NCBI RefSeq assembly: GCF_003863965.1
Contig: NZ_RRCN01000001.1
Span: forward strand, 6,321,071-6,385,070
Reading direction: 5' to 3'
Length of the DNA stretch: 64,000 nucleotides
Source of the DNA: Paenibacillus oralis
Lineage (GTDB): Bacteria; Bacillota; Bacilli; Paenibacillales; Paenibacillaceae
Position 1 is the first letter of the stretch. Every line of letters begins with the position of its first letter. Position numbers and translations under genes: made by a program. This document shows, piece by piece, positions 18,069 to 25,907 of the stretch. The notes beneath the pieces were generated by a model. It had not been told where the DNA came from. It did not search any database and worked only from the letters and a program-made list of their open reading frames with translations.

Positions 18069-18971
18069 ATGTTATATATTAATTTTAGTTGTCCTCCTCT
18101 GCCCCACCTTATTGTTGGAGGCATTTCACTCTTTCGCAAAGGCGATATTCATGAACGTCGTATTCTTAACAATACCTTTGACTTGATTTTCGTATTTAGC
18201 GGAGCGCTTTACCTGGAGGAAAACGGACGAAAATATACGGTGGAGCCCGGACAATTTCTAATTTTACCGCCGGACAATCTGCATAAGGGATACAAATCGT
18301 GTACGGCCGACACTACCTTTTCCTGGATTCATTTTTCCACAACGGGCAGTTACTCTTATTCGGAAAGTCCCATTTCCTATGTATCCGCCAAAATGAACAA
18401 ACACAAGTATTATAAAAAAGATACTTTTTATATTTCACTGCCGCAGTACGGGATGATCGATAAAAGCCTTCACGATGTCCTAAAAAGCCATATGGACGAT
18501 ATTTCGCAAGTCAAAATCGATAAATATCATAATGAAAAGCTGTTTTACCCTTCCACCATTTCGCAAATTCAATACCAACAGCTGTTTCTTAAAATACTGA
18601 CCATTTTTTGCGACTCTAATGAACGTACTGTTGAAAAAGACGTTGCGGCCGAAATTTACGATCTGTTTACTTTAAACTATGGGCAGAATTTTACTTTGAA
18701 CGAGTTGGCCGAGCAATACGCCTTCCATCCCGCCCATATTATTCGCTGCGTAAAACATAAATACGGGATGAGCCCTTTGCAATTGTTGTTGTCGATTCGT
18801 ATAAACAAAGCCAAGCAACTGCTCTCGGACCGTGATAAAACGGTGAACTGGATTGCGGCTTCCGTTGGTTTTTCCGATACGTCTTACTTTTGCAAGCAAT
18901 TCAAAAAATCAACCGGTATGACTCCATTGGAATATCGAAAAATCATCAGCACACCCGCTAAAAATGAATAA
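18069..18971 (+). CDS. AraC-family transcriptional regulator
   Basis: 300 residues from the ATG at 18069, which has GGAGG upstream. An N-terminal cupin-like sensor (residues 1-130, including VEPGQFLILPPDNLHKGY) is followed by the double helix-turn-helix of the AraC/XylS family (about 205-297: FTLNELAEQYAFHPAHIIRC, then VNWIAASVGFSDTSYFCKQF and TGMTPLEYRK). Proteins of this layout sense a sugar and activate nearby catabolic genes. It is divergent from the symporter-GH127 pair, and repeated ATGAAC...GTTCAT sites lie between, so it very probably controls them. The inducer is unknown; arabinose or an arabinose-containing oligosaccharide is likely. Confidence 0.88.
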   Translation: MLYINFSCPPLPHLIVGGISLFRKGDIHERRILNNTFDLIFVFSGALYLEENGRKYTVEPGQFLILPPDNLHKGYKSCTADTTFSWIHFSTTGSYSYSESPISYVSAKMNKHKYYKKDTFYISLPQYGMIDKSLHDVLKSHMDDISQVKIDKYHNEKLFYPSTISQIQYQQLFLKILTIFCDSNERTVEKDVAAEIYDLFTLNYGQNFTLNELAEQYAFHPAHIIRCVKHKYGMSPLQLLLSIRINKAKQLLSDRDKTVNWIAASVGFSDTSYFCKQFKKSTGMTPLEYRKIISTPAKNE

Positions 18972-19043
18972 ATCGCGCCGAAAAAGGCAACCTTAACCAC
19001 GAAATCCCCAACTAAAATCATTACATTTCAGGAGGAATTTAAC

Positions 19044-19268
19044 GTGGCCAAACCAGATGATCGTTCCGATAACGTGGAGAAACTGCAGGACAGCATTCAA
19101 GATACGATCGAAAATTTCCGTGAAGGGCAGGACTATCTAAGCGAGCATGCCGACGAAATCTCCGGTGGAGAGAAACAGCACATCGAGGAGAAAAACGAAA
19201 GACGGCTGAACGCCATTGAAGGGATGCGCGAAGAAGTGAAGGATGAGGCGGCGAATCAGGGAAAATAA
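19044..19268 (+). CDS. tlp: Small acid-soluble spore protein Tlp
   Basis: 74 residues from a GTG start with a clear GGAGGA site. The sequence is hydrophilic and helical, with the Tlp hallmarks KPDDRSDNVEKLQDSIQ at the N-terminus and EEKNERRLNAIEGMREEVKDEA at the C-terminus. Tlp is a forespore-specific protein that is stored in the spore core and degraded at germination. A TGAATA -35-like element (18966-18971) overlaps the end of the araC gene, but the matching -10 is poor. It marks the left border of the phage-like element. Confidence 0.9.
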   Translation: MAKPDDRSDNVEKLQDSIQDTIENFREGQDYLSEHADEISGGEKQHIEEKNERRLNAIEGMREEVKDEAANQGK

Positions 19269-19274
19269 GCAAAA

Positions 19275-19312
19275 ATGGGGGGCGATATACCAGAAATAAA
19301 TCGTCCCCTCCC
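19275..19312. terminator. Hairpin between tlp and the element
   Basis: GGGG(G)CGAT pairs with ATCG(T)CCCC across a loop of about 14 bases, just after the tlp stop. The T-tract is poor, but it separates convergent genes. Confidence 0.45.
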
Positions 19313-19315
19313 TCA

Positions 19316-19480
19316 TCACAAAGTGTAGTTTTCAAATCGTGTATTGCTTTTATCTACTAGTATGTATTCGGGGAACTTCTTCATATATCTCATCAATTCC
19401 TTTTCATTTCTCCAGCAAAGTATAACTACGTTTCCTTCAGGAAGCTTGAATTTTGTATATGTTCTTTGATACTTTCTCAT
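19316..19480 (-). CDS. Small hypothetical protein
   Basis: 54 residues from the ATG at 19480, seven bases after AAAAGGAG; the frame continues up to 19522 without a site. Basic protein with alternating charged and aromatic residues (RKYQRTYTKFKLPEGNVVIL, ELMRYMKKFPEYILVD). No family. Low GC, like the element genes, so it probably belongs to the element or its border. Confidence 0.45.
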   Translation of the reverse strand: MRKYQRTYTKFKLPEGNVVILCWRNEKELMRYMKKFPEYILVDKSNTRFENYTL

Positions 19481-19508
19481 ATTCATTCTCCTTTTGTATT
19501 TTTTACAT

Positions 19509-19907
19509 TTAAATATTGGCATGTTTTATTTTTTTATTAACATCCTCTAGCTGAGCAATAACATCTTGTAAGTATAAATATAAATTCCAGATATAAGAGG
19601 ATTTATATTCTTTTAAAAATACCCAATAGCAATTCCCTTCAAAGCAGATCTGAATATCTCTCGAGCTATATATCGTGTTCCATTGCTTTATTTCTTCTTC
19701 CGGATAATTTTTATCTTTAAGAAAGTTATAAAACAGGTTTGAAAAATCTTTGTACAAATCAATCAGGTCACTTAATTTTTTTACTCCTATGTACCCTTCA
19801 ATAGATAAATGGTATTGTCGCCCATTAATCATATCGCTGGATTCATATACTTCAAAATCATCTCCTTGAAATTTCAACAACGTTTCATATTTAATGAATT
19901 TAGACAT
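19509..19907 (-). CDS. Hypothetical protein
   Basis: 132 residues, GGAAAGGAG before the ATG. It is soluble, with an N-terminal beta-rich half (FQGDDFEVYESSDMINGRQY) and a helical C-terminal half (NLYLYLQDVIAQLEDVNKKI). I recognise no family. It is oriented with the regulator genes upstream and separated from them by 79 bases. Confidence 0.55.
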   Translation of the reverse strand: MSKFIKYETLLKFQGDDFEVYESSDMINGRQYHLSIEGYIGVKKLSDLIDLYKDFSNLFYNFLKDKNYPEEEIKQWNTIYSSRDIQICFEGNCYWVFLKEYKSSYIWNLYLYLQDVIAQLEDVNKKIKHANI

Positions 19908-19986
19908 TTTTTACTCCTTTCCTTCAGCTCAAATATAGCAATTTTTATTTTCATAAGTCAAGAAAACAAAAGCCTAGAGGAATTCC

Positions 19987-20946
19987 CTAGGACAATTTAT
20001 ACATTTTCTTAATTTGTTCAACATTTAAGAAAGTTTCTTTATAACGATTTAGGGTAGCCTCGGTAATATTAAATTGCTGAATAATCTCTTTGTAACTATC
20101 ATTAAGTTTATTTTTTAAGTAAAAATCTTTGGCTATAGCCAACATACCGGAATAAGCTACTGTTTTGGGAGTAATTCCGGTTTCACTAAAGTACTTTTTT
20201 ATCGTTTTCAGTCTTCTATAAACTACATTTTTGTCCGCTTCCTCTTTGTGTTTTACCCTAGTATCCACGGACCTGACAATATATTCATTATCGATTAAAT
20301 TAGCATATTTTGATTTGACCTCTTTATCTGGTTCGCCGTTGGCTTTAACGAACTCAAACTCCTTGATTGCTTTTTGGCAGAGATCGCCAAAGGTCTTGTC
20401 GATTTTTATTATTCTTTGGCTTCCATTACTATCGGTCAACGTAGCGGTAAGGTGATCAAAATCAACATCTTGTTTCTTTAAATTAACGATTTCTGCGTTT
20501 CCTTCCCCTTTAATGCCAATAAAAGGGGCGTAAAAAACAACCGCTACTTGAGCATTAACAATTTTCTCAAGCATTTTCTTTATATCTTCATCCCTGATAA
20601 AAACATGATCCGGTTTAATGGCAAATTGCTTTTTCCACTCCGCGTCAGTTCCGTCTAAAGGATTCATACCTTGAGCATAACCCTCATCAATAGCCCAGTC
20701 TATATATCTATTAATATACAAGACTGCTGATTTCGATGCGCTTTCCGTGGTTGGTAAAAATGTAAAAAATAATTTTCTCAACTCTTCCCGTGTGAAGTCA
20801 AATATATCTTTATTTAAATCCGATTCGAATTGATAGGCAATCTTAAATAATCGCTCCAGAATGTCCTGGGTCCCTTTTTTATGTGCAGCCATGTATTCAC
20901 GTTTAACTTTTTCGTTAAATAGTTTGTTCTCATGAATAATATTCAT
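19987..20946 (-). CDS. Tyrosine-recombinase-fold protein without catalytic residues (MrpR-like repressor)
   Basis: 319 residues with the two-domain layout of tyrosine recombinases: a helical core-binding domain (about 1-110) and a catalytic-domain fold (about 115-285). The recombinase motif that normally reads G-x-R...E-L reads GIKGEGNAEIVNLKKQDVD (144-162), without the Arg. The H-x-x-R helix is replaced by TPKTVAYSGM (259-268), and no nucleophile Tyr is in a normal context. This matches the style of SPbeta MrpR/YopR, an integrase-like protein that represses lytic genes, so I infer a repressor rather than an integrase. It is cotranscribed with the DGQHR protein (22 bases apart). Sure about the fold, moderately about the role. 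Confidence 0.65.
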   Translation of the reverse strand: MNIIHENKLFNEKVKREYMAAHKKGTQDILERLFKIAYQFESDLNKDIFDFTREELRKLFFTFLPTTESASKSAVLYINRYIDWAIDEGYAQGMNPLDGTDAEWKKQFAIKPDHVFIRDEDIKKMLEKIVNAQVAVVFYAPFIGIKGEGNAEIVNLKKQDVDFDHLTATLTDSNGSQRIIKIDKTFGDLCQKAIKEFEFVKANGEPDKEVKSKYANLIDNEYIVRSVDTRVKHKEEADKNVVYRRLKTIKKYFSETGITPKTVAYSGMLAIAKDFYLKNKLNDSYKEIIQQFNITEATLNRYKETFLNVEQIKKMYKLS

Positions 20947-20968
20947 CCTGAATCACCCCTTTTGGCTT

Positions 20969-22294
20969 TTATTTCAAAATCCGATCGACCTCGTCGTTAA
21001 TATAATCTTTAATTTGTTGTTTTACCTTATTGGAATTGGTCTTCCCCTGTCCCCCCATGATTTCAGTGAGAGCGGAGGTTTGTTTATCAAAGTCGATTCC
21101 ATCAATGACTTCAACAATTTTATCGACCGGAAATTCCTTTCCGTATTTGTCATAGAGCTTTTTGGCAATCACAATAAAGCCGACATGCATATTATGGTGA
21201 CTGAGCCATGATACCTCAAGATTTCTAGTGCGTTCTTTCACAAGAACCTCTTCATATGAAGGGATCAAATATTCGTAGAAACGTTTAAGCACGTCTTGAA
21301 TGTCATATTTGTCCTTGGTCGTCTCAGGATTAAAGATGGACTGAATTCCCTCGGACAATATGGCAAAATTGGTGATCGTGATCCCTTTGCTTAAGGCGGT
21401 TTTAATCTCTATTCGATTTTTTAAAACCGGTAATGTCATGAGATACTTGGCAATTTCTTGGCCGTACTCTTCGCTGCCATAATATTTTACAAGTGTTTTA
21501 TCAAACCGATTCACTGTATTGGTAATAGCAAGCAATTTTTGCGCCTTTTCAATGGGATAATGCTTAATATCTATATTCATATAGCCTTCAAAATCGGGGT
21601 TTTCCTCGATGATTTCCACAATGGCCATCAAGCGATGCATTCCGTCAATGATATTTACGGTCGATCCTTCCTGGATCGTTAGTTCTCCATCTTCGAAGCT
21701 AACGCCGCTCTTCCCGTCCACTAAAACATTAAGCAGCAAAGTTGAAGGATTATATTTACCTTCAAGCATCAATTTTTTTATGCTTTTGACACTTTTGGTT
21801 TTTATATCGGCTTTTTCGACAATGGCACCTTTAGAGTTGATTTTCTTCTTAGATAACCGTTGAGTTTGAAAATTATAAGTCAAAATTTTATGGTTCCATA
21901 GATTCGCGAGATCTTTATACGACATGGCCGTTAAAAAATCTTCGCTGGTTACTCGAATTACACTTGAGATGACATAAGGGAGCTTTATTTGTTCCGGTTC
22001 TTCAAACTTGAACAACTTTAAATTTTTTATACTTTTCTGAGAGAATAAGTTAGGTAGAAACAGTCTTTCGTCCTTGGTGATTTCATAAATGGCATTGACG
22101 AATACCGGAATTACATCCTCATGTATTTGCTCAAGTTTCTCAGGTTGAGTGACGAGTTCAATAAAGGTGCCGCGAATCATTTTATGATGTTCAACTAAAT
22201 AATCTTCAATATCCCGTTGTTGATCTCTATGTTTAGACACATCAGCTAGCACATCGGAAAGAATTTCATAAACATGGCTATTAAATTCTACCAA
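20969..22294 (-). CDS. DGQHR/DndB-like domain protein
   Basis: 441 residues. The family signature appears as IIDGMHRLMAI (Asp217-Gly218-Met219-His220-Arg221), followed by ITNTVNRFDKTLVKYY, as in DndB and other DGQHR proteins. In Dnd systems DndB regulates phosphorothioation genes, but dndACDE are not seen here, so the role is probably different: perhaps DNA-binding control of the element. First gene of the leftward operon, reading from an extended -10 promoter near 22342. The C-terminal third is rich in charged residues (KTNSNKVKQQIKDYINDEV). AAGGGAGATGAAAG precedes the start region. Confidence 0.65.
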   Translation of the reverse strand: MVEFNSHVYEILSDVLADVSKHRDQQRDIEDYLVEHHKMIRGTFIELVTQPEKLEQIHEDVIPVFVNAIYEITKDERLFLPNLFSQKSIKNLKLFKFEEPEQIKLPYVISSVIRVTSEDFLTAMSYKDLANLWNHKILTYNFQTQRLSKKKINSKGAIVEKADIKTKSVKSIKKLMLEGKYNPSTLLLNVLVDGKSGVSFEDGELTIQEGSTVNIIDGMHRLMAIVEIIEENPDFEGYMNIDIKHYPIEKAQKLLAITNTVNRFDKTLVKYYGSEEYGQEIAKYLMTLPVLKNRIEIKTALSKGITITNFAILSEGIQSIFNPETTKDKYDIQDVLKRFYEYLIPSYEEVLVKERTRNLEVSWLSHHNMHVGFIVIAKKLYDKYGKEFPVDKIVEVIDGIDFDKQTSALTEIMGGQGKTNSNKVKQQIKDYINDEVDRILK

Positions 22295-22341
22295 GGACTT
22301 TCATCTCCCTTAAAAATATATCCTTAATTTTCTTCTAAGCA

Positions 22342-22370
22342 AGTATAGCATAGGCCAAATAAAAAGAAAA
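22342..22370 (-). promoter_or_regulatory. Leftward promoter of the regulator operon
   Basis: On the minus strand an extended -10, TGCTATACT, is present; the TATACT occupies 22342-22347. A weak TTTTCT lies 17 bases upstream. The A/T-rich context and the position 48 bases before the DGQHR gene support it as a housekeeping-type promoter. Confidence 0.55.
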
Positions 22371-22444
22371 TATAACAATTTCCTTAAAATAGTCTATGAT
22401 TAGGAATGGGAACATTTGTTTGCATAAGAATAATTTCCATGTTA

Positions 22445-22476
22445 TTATTACCATATCGGTAATAAGCGGTTATACT
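22445..22476 (+). promoter_or_regulatory. Rightward promoter with overlapping inverted-repeat operator
   Basis: TTATTACC (22445-22452) and GGTAATAA (22458-22465) form a perfect 8-base inverted repeat with a 5-base centre. It overlaps a TTACCA -35-like hexamer (22448-22453), which is 17 bases from TATACT (22471-22476). This is the right place for a repressor of the small gene and RNA polymerase that follow. The repressor's identity is inferred, not shown. Confidence 0.6.
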
Positions 22477-22499
22477 TAATAAACGGAGATGATCATACA

Positions 22500-22751
22500 A
22501 TGGCGCATCAAATGGGGCTTAACGAGAAATATTATGTATGCGGACATATTACCATTCCGGTATGTTTCCCTACTAAATCTACTTCAAGGAAAAAGGCTCT
22601 GGACTATGTTTCAAAAATTCTCAATGAAAAAACCGTCTCTGCAATACATGGCGATATTTTTACTTGGAAATCTTCAGCTTCTTATCCTCTTACGGCAAGC
22701 GATGTGTCCATTATATGGGATAAAGTACTGAGTGAACATGAAATTGACTAA
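22500..22751 (+). CDS. Small hypothetical protein ahead of the RNA polymerase
   Basis: 83 residues, GGAG 11 bases before the ATG. Begins MAHQMGLNEKYYVCGHITIP and ends in an acidic tail (IIWDKVLSEHEID). A beta-rich N-terminal half and a central helix (KKALDYVSKILNEK) are likely; no family recognised. It is the first gene after the operator and leads into the RNA polymerase gene 44 bases on, so it may be an early product or accessory factor. Confidence 0.6.
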   Translation: MAHQMGLNEKYYVCGHITIPVCFPTKSTSRKKALDYVSKILNEKTVSAIHGDIFTWKSSASYPLTASDVSIIWDKVLSEHEID

Positions 22752-22756
22752 TATCA

Positions 22757-22778
22757 AGGGACATGCATCCATGTCCCT
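22757..22778 (+). other. Hairpin immediately before the RNA polymerase gene
   Basis: AGGGACATG and CATGTCCCT form a perfect nine-pair stem with a CATC loop, 17 bases before the polymerase start. There is no T-tract, so it is probably not a terminator; it may limit translation or stabilise the transcript. Confidence 0.6.
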
Positions 22779-22795
22779 ACCGCTAAATAAAGGGG

Positions 22796-25405
22796 ATGAA
22801 CAAAATTAGTTTAGATAAGCAAGTACATATATATAGTGTAGACACAAGCTGTTTTTATAATGATCTTGAATATAAAATGCATAGTCAGCTTAACAAGCAT
22901 TATATTTATAGAAACCAATTAAAAAAACTCAAAGCTAAAAAATCATTGGATAACGTTTACCAACAAAGATTGGACACCTATTTTGAAAATGTAAATCAAC
23001 GCATAAAAAAGTTCAAAAAATTATTAGGTGATGAGTTTGAACGAAATGGTGATATAAGAACATTAAGATCTCATGCGGCCAATGAAAGAAACATTATTTC
23101 CATTTTTGATTCCGTTTTAACAAGAACCTTGCAAATACCTCCAGACACTTTGTCGGAAGATATTATTTATGTTCAAACTTATTTTTTTCGCATCCTTGAA
23201 GATTTAATTCTAGATGGTTTTATGTTTCGCGGGGAAAAGTATATTTGTTTTACAGCTAGCGCAGGACAAATTAGAACGAAAAAAACGGTTTTTATAAAAG
23301 AAAAAGTTTTCGAAAAGCATCGTGATTCGTTAATGTGCGGTCTTTCAACCGAGAAGATTAACAAGAACGGCGGCGTAAATATTAATAAATATTTGGCCTA
23401 CCTTGCCCTATGCAACAGCGCGACCGATCCTTGGGACGATTTTGATATAAACAGAACGATCGTGGTCGATGATATGGAAACAAAAGTGAACTGTGTTGTT
23501 GATTTTATCAATGAAAAAAATTACGAAATCGAAAGAAAAACGATGGATGTTCCGATCACACATACGGACGGCTGCGGAATGATTCTACCCAAAAAAAGCA
23601 AAAAAAGCATGATGGTTCGGCTTCCCTGGATCAAAGGATTGCTAGTGCCCTTCCCTTTCGATAAATTTATTAGGGAAAACAGCAAAAAGGCCGAGCTAAA
23701 AAAGGTCGTCGTCAAAGACATCTATGGGAAAGAATACGACATTTTAAAAGACCGTATTGAAATCATTTTTACAAAAAGCCAGTTTAAAATGTGGAAATAC
23801 TATTCTTCCTGGGACGAATATAAACAGAATTTCGTTGAGTACGGCTGTCAAGCGGGAAAATGCAACGAGGAGGAAGACATCGTTCATAACTCGAAATTAA
23901 ATTACCAAATGCTTCAAACTCTAACCGATATGACCCATGAAGAGCTTGCACATATTAGCCGAAATTCTATAAAAAACATCATGAACATTGGCCAGGATCG
24001 CCATACCATGTTACGCATACTTGGAGTGACAGCCTCTAATATGCATAAAAATTACTACCAGCAAGCTTTGGAGATTTATCCGGAGCTGCTTAATGACACC
24101 TATAGTAAAGAAATTTTAAAACAAGTCAAAAAAAGTTTGGTGAAGGAAGCAAAGTCGGGAAAAGTTGATATTGAAGGCAAGTATGCTTTTCTATGCCCCG
24201 ATTTATATGCGTTTTGCCAATATACTTTTTTAAATGATAAATCTCCCACAGGTTTATTGGAAAACAACGAAGTATTCTGCAAATTGTTTGACGATGGAGT
24301 TAAGCTCGATTGCCTGCGCAGCCCCCATCTATATCGTGAACATGCTATAAGAGTAAATAAGATAGACAAAGAGAAAAGCCGCTGGTTTATTAGTAAAGGA
24401 ATCTATACAAGCTGCCATGATCCGATTAGCAAGTTATTGATGTTTGATAATGATGGGGATAAAAGCCTGGTCTGCTCAGAGCCAAAACTCGTGGATGTGG
24501 CCGAACGCAATATGAAGGATATCGTCCCTCTTTTTTACAATATGGCCAAAGCCGAAGCGGAACCGATCAGCCAGCGAACGGTCTACAGCGGTTTGATCAC
24601 GGCGTACACAGGGGGAAATATCGGTACGATCAGCAATGATATCACAAAAATCTGGAATAGCGATGCGGTAAGCTTAGATGTCATCAAATGGTTATGTATG
24701 GAAAATAACTTTACAATTGATTACGCTAAAACGCTATATAAAGTACAACGGCCAAATGATAAAAAGCAAATAATAACTCAATATACGAAATCAAAAGTTC
24801 CTTATTTCTTTATCTTTGCCAAAGGAAAAGATGTAAATCAAGTCAATGAAGCGAATGAAAGCGTAGTAAACAGACTTAATAACATCATTCCCAATCCTAG
24901 ACTCAATTTTAAAGCAGCTAATCTGGGAAACTTCGACTATAAAATATTAATGAGCAGCCCCACTCTTTCTGTTCATTTAAATCAAGAGATCATCGATAGG
25001 TATAAAAGTCTTGATTTGAAAAGTCATTATATGCTGAATCATGATGATGAATCCAAAAGCAACTATAGATATATTTATTCATCCATTAGAAATCAGCTCC
25101 TATCTGATGGATATGATGAAACGTATGTAGCCGACATGCTCATTGAATATTTATATAAATATAAAAACAGCAGCTATAAAACTACCTTATGGGAATGTTT
25201 TGGCGACATAATGCTAGAAAACCTCAAAAAGAATTTAAAAAACAAGTATGCCGGCAAACATACCTTATGTGAAACATGCGGTAAAAGAATCGAAATGAAG
25301 TCTAACCGCACGAAGTATTGTGAAGATTGCGCAGAAAAAAATGAACAAGAACAACTCCGTTTAAGAGTAAAAAAGCACAGAACAAGAAAAAGTGTAACGA
25401 TTTAG
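22796..25405 (+). CDS. Single-chain DNA-dependent RNA polymerase (YonO/QDE-1-like)
   Basis: 869 residues. The two double-psi beta-barrel motifs of the multisubunit-RNAP superfamily are visible in order: GEKYICFTASAGQIR (146-160), THTDGCGMILP (256-266) with VRLPWIKGLLV, LRSPHLYREHAIRV (507-520), and the metal-binding LLMFDNDGDKSLV with Asp551-Asn-Asp553-Gly-Asp555, the D-b-D-G-D pattern of beta-prime, QDE-1 and SPbeta YonO. The C-terminus carries a zinc ribbon (CETCGK..YCEDCAEK, about 829-850). YonO (about 840 residues) is a processive phage polymerase that transcribes late genes. Here the gene precedes an HU gene and the tail genes. AAAGGGG touches the ATG directly, an unusually tight ribosome site; upstream in-frame starts are blocked by a stop. 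Confidence 0.85.
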   Translation: MNKISLDKQVHIYSVDTSCFYNDLEYKMHSQLNKHYIYRNQLKKLKAKKSLDNVYQQRLDTYFENVNQRIKKFKKLLGDEFERNGDIRTLRSHAANERNIISIFDSVLTRTLQIPPDTLSEDIIYVQTYFFRILEDLILDGFMFRGEKYICFTASAGQIRTKKTVFIKEKVFEKHRDSLMCGLSTEKINKNGGVNINKYLAYLALCNSATDPWDDFDINRTIVVDDMETKVNCVVDFINEKNYEIERKTMDVPITHTDGCGMILPKKSKKSMMVRLPWIKGLLVPFPFDKFIRENSKKAELKKVVVKDIYGKEYDILKDRIEIIFTKSQFKMWKYYSSWDEYKQNFVEYGCQAGKCNEEEDIVHNSKLNYQMLQTLTDMTHEELAHISRNSIKNIMNIGQDRHTMLRILGVTASNMHKNYYQQALEIYPELLNDTYSKEILKQVKKSLVKEAKSGKVDIEGKYAFLCPDLYAFCQYTFLNDKSPTGLLENNEVFCKLFDDGVKLDCLRSPHLYREHAIRVNKIDKEKSRWFISKGIYTSCHDPISKLLMFDNDGDKSLVCSEPKLVDVAERNMKDIVPLFYNMAKAEAEPISQRTVYSGLITAYTGGNIGTISNDITKIWNSDAVSLDVIKWLCMENNFTIDYAKTLYKVQRPNDKKQIITQYTKSKVPYFFIFAKGKDVNQVNEANESVVNRLNNIIPNPRLNFKAANLGNFDYKILMSSPTLSVHLNQEIIDRYKSLDLKSHYMLNHDDESKSNYRYIYSSIRNQLLSDGYDETYVADMLIEYLYKYKNSSYKTTLWECFGDIMLENLKKNLKNKYAGKHTLCETCGKRIEMKSNRTKYCEDCAEKNEQEQLRLRVKKHRTRKSVTI

Positions 25406-25611
25406 ATCTCACTCATTTTACGTTGAAAAATCAGCATATTTCAAAAACTTTTCAAGCCAGTTCTTTGGGATAGGCTTATAAAAAGGCCGGAAAATCAAGC
25501 TTTATCGAGAAGAAGCAAAAATGTTTAAGCGTCTCTAAGGGGAACAAAAATTTTAAACCCATGCGGTTTAGATGAAGTGTTCCCCAAAATGACTTAGAAG
25601 GAGGGGAAAAA
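25406..25611 (+). promoter_or_regulatory. Leader with nested hairpins before the HU gene
   Basis: The gap after the polymerase holds GGGGAACA (25539-25546) and TGTTCCCC (25578-25585) enclosing a smaller TAAACC/GGTTTA stem. A strong AAGGAGGGG site follows. As the first long gap in the rightward arm it is the natural place for a late promoter, but I see no convincing sigma-A hexamer pair. Confidence 0.45.
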
Positions 25612-25902
25612 ATGAACAAAACAGAATTGATTAAAGCTGTGGCGGAGCATACGGGTGTAGAGCAAAAAGCAGCTAAAAGACTTGTGCCGATCGTATTCGA
25701 AATGATTGCAGAAACCATCGCCAATGGAGAAAAAGTAAATATTCCCGGTTTCGGGTGCTTTGAATCCAAGGATACTTCCGCACGCAAAGCTCGCAATCTT
25801 CAAACCGGTGAAGAAGTTGCTGTTCCGGCCAGCAAAAAACCGGCTTTCAAAGCCGCAAAGGCTTTAAAAGACAAGATCAAACAACAACTTACCTTTAGGT
25901 GA
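25612..25902 (+). CDS. HU-family DNA-binding protein
   Basis: 96 residues, the HU length, starting MNKTELIKAVAEHTGVEQKA with the beta-arm region VNIPGFGCFESKDTSARKAR and the closing KPAFKAAKALKD. Dimers bend and coat DNA without much specificity. The neighbour order RNA polymerase then HU matches yonO-yonN of phage SPbeta, which is strong contextual support that the two work together (perhaps aiding template access or nucleoid takeover). The stop overlaps the start region of the next gene. Confidence 0.92.
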   Translation: MNKTELIKAVAEHTGVEQKAAKRLVPIVFEMIAETIANGEKVNIPGFGCFESKDTSARKARNLQTGEEVAVPASKKPAFKAAKALKDKIKQQLTFR

Positions 25903-25907
25903 TTCAA

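Noticed and set aside
19987..20946. Active site-specific integrase
   Set aside because: The catalytic Arg and His-x-x-Arg positions are not conserved and no attachment-site repeats were found.
20969..22294. Functional Dnd phosphorothioation system
   Set aside because: Only a DndB-like regulator is present; dndA, C, D and E are absent.
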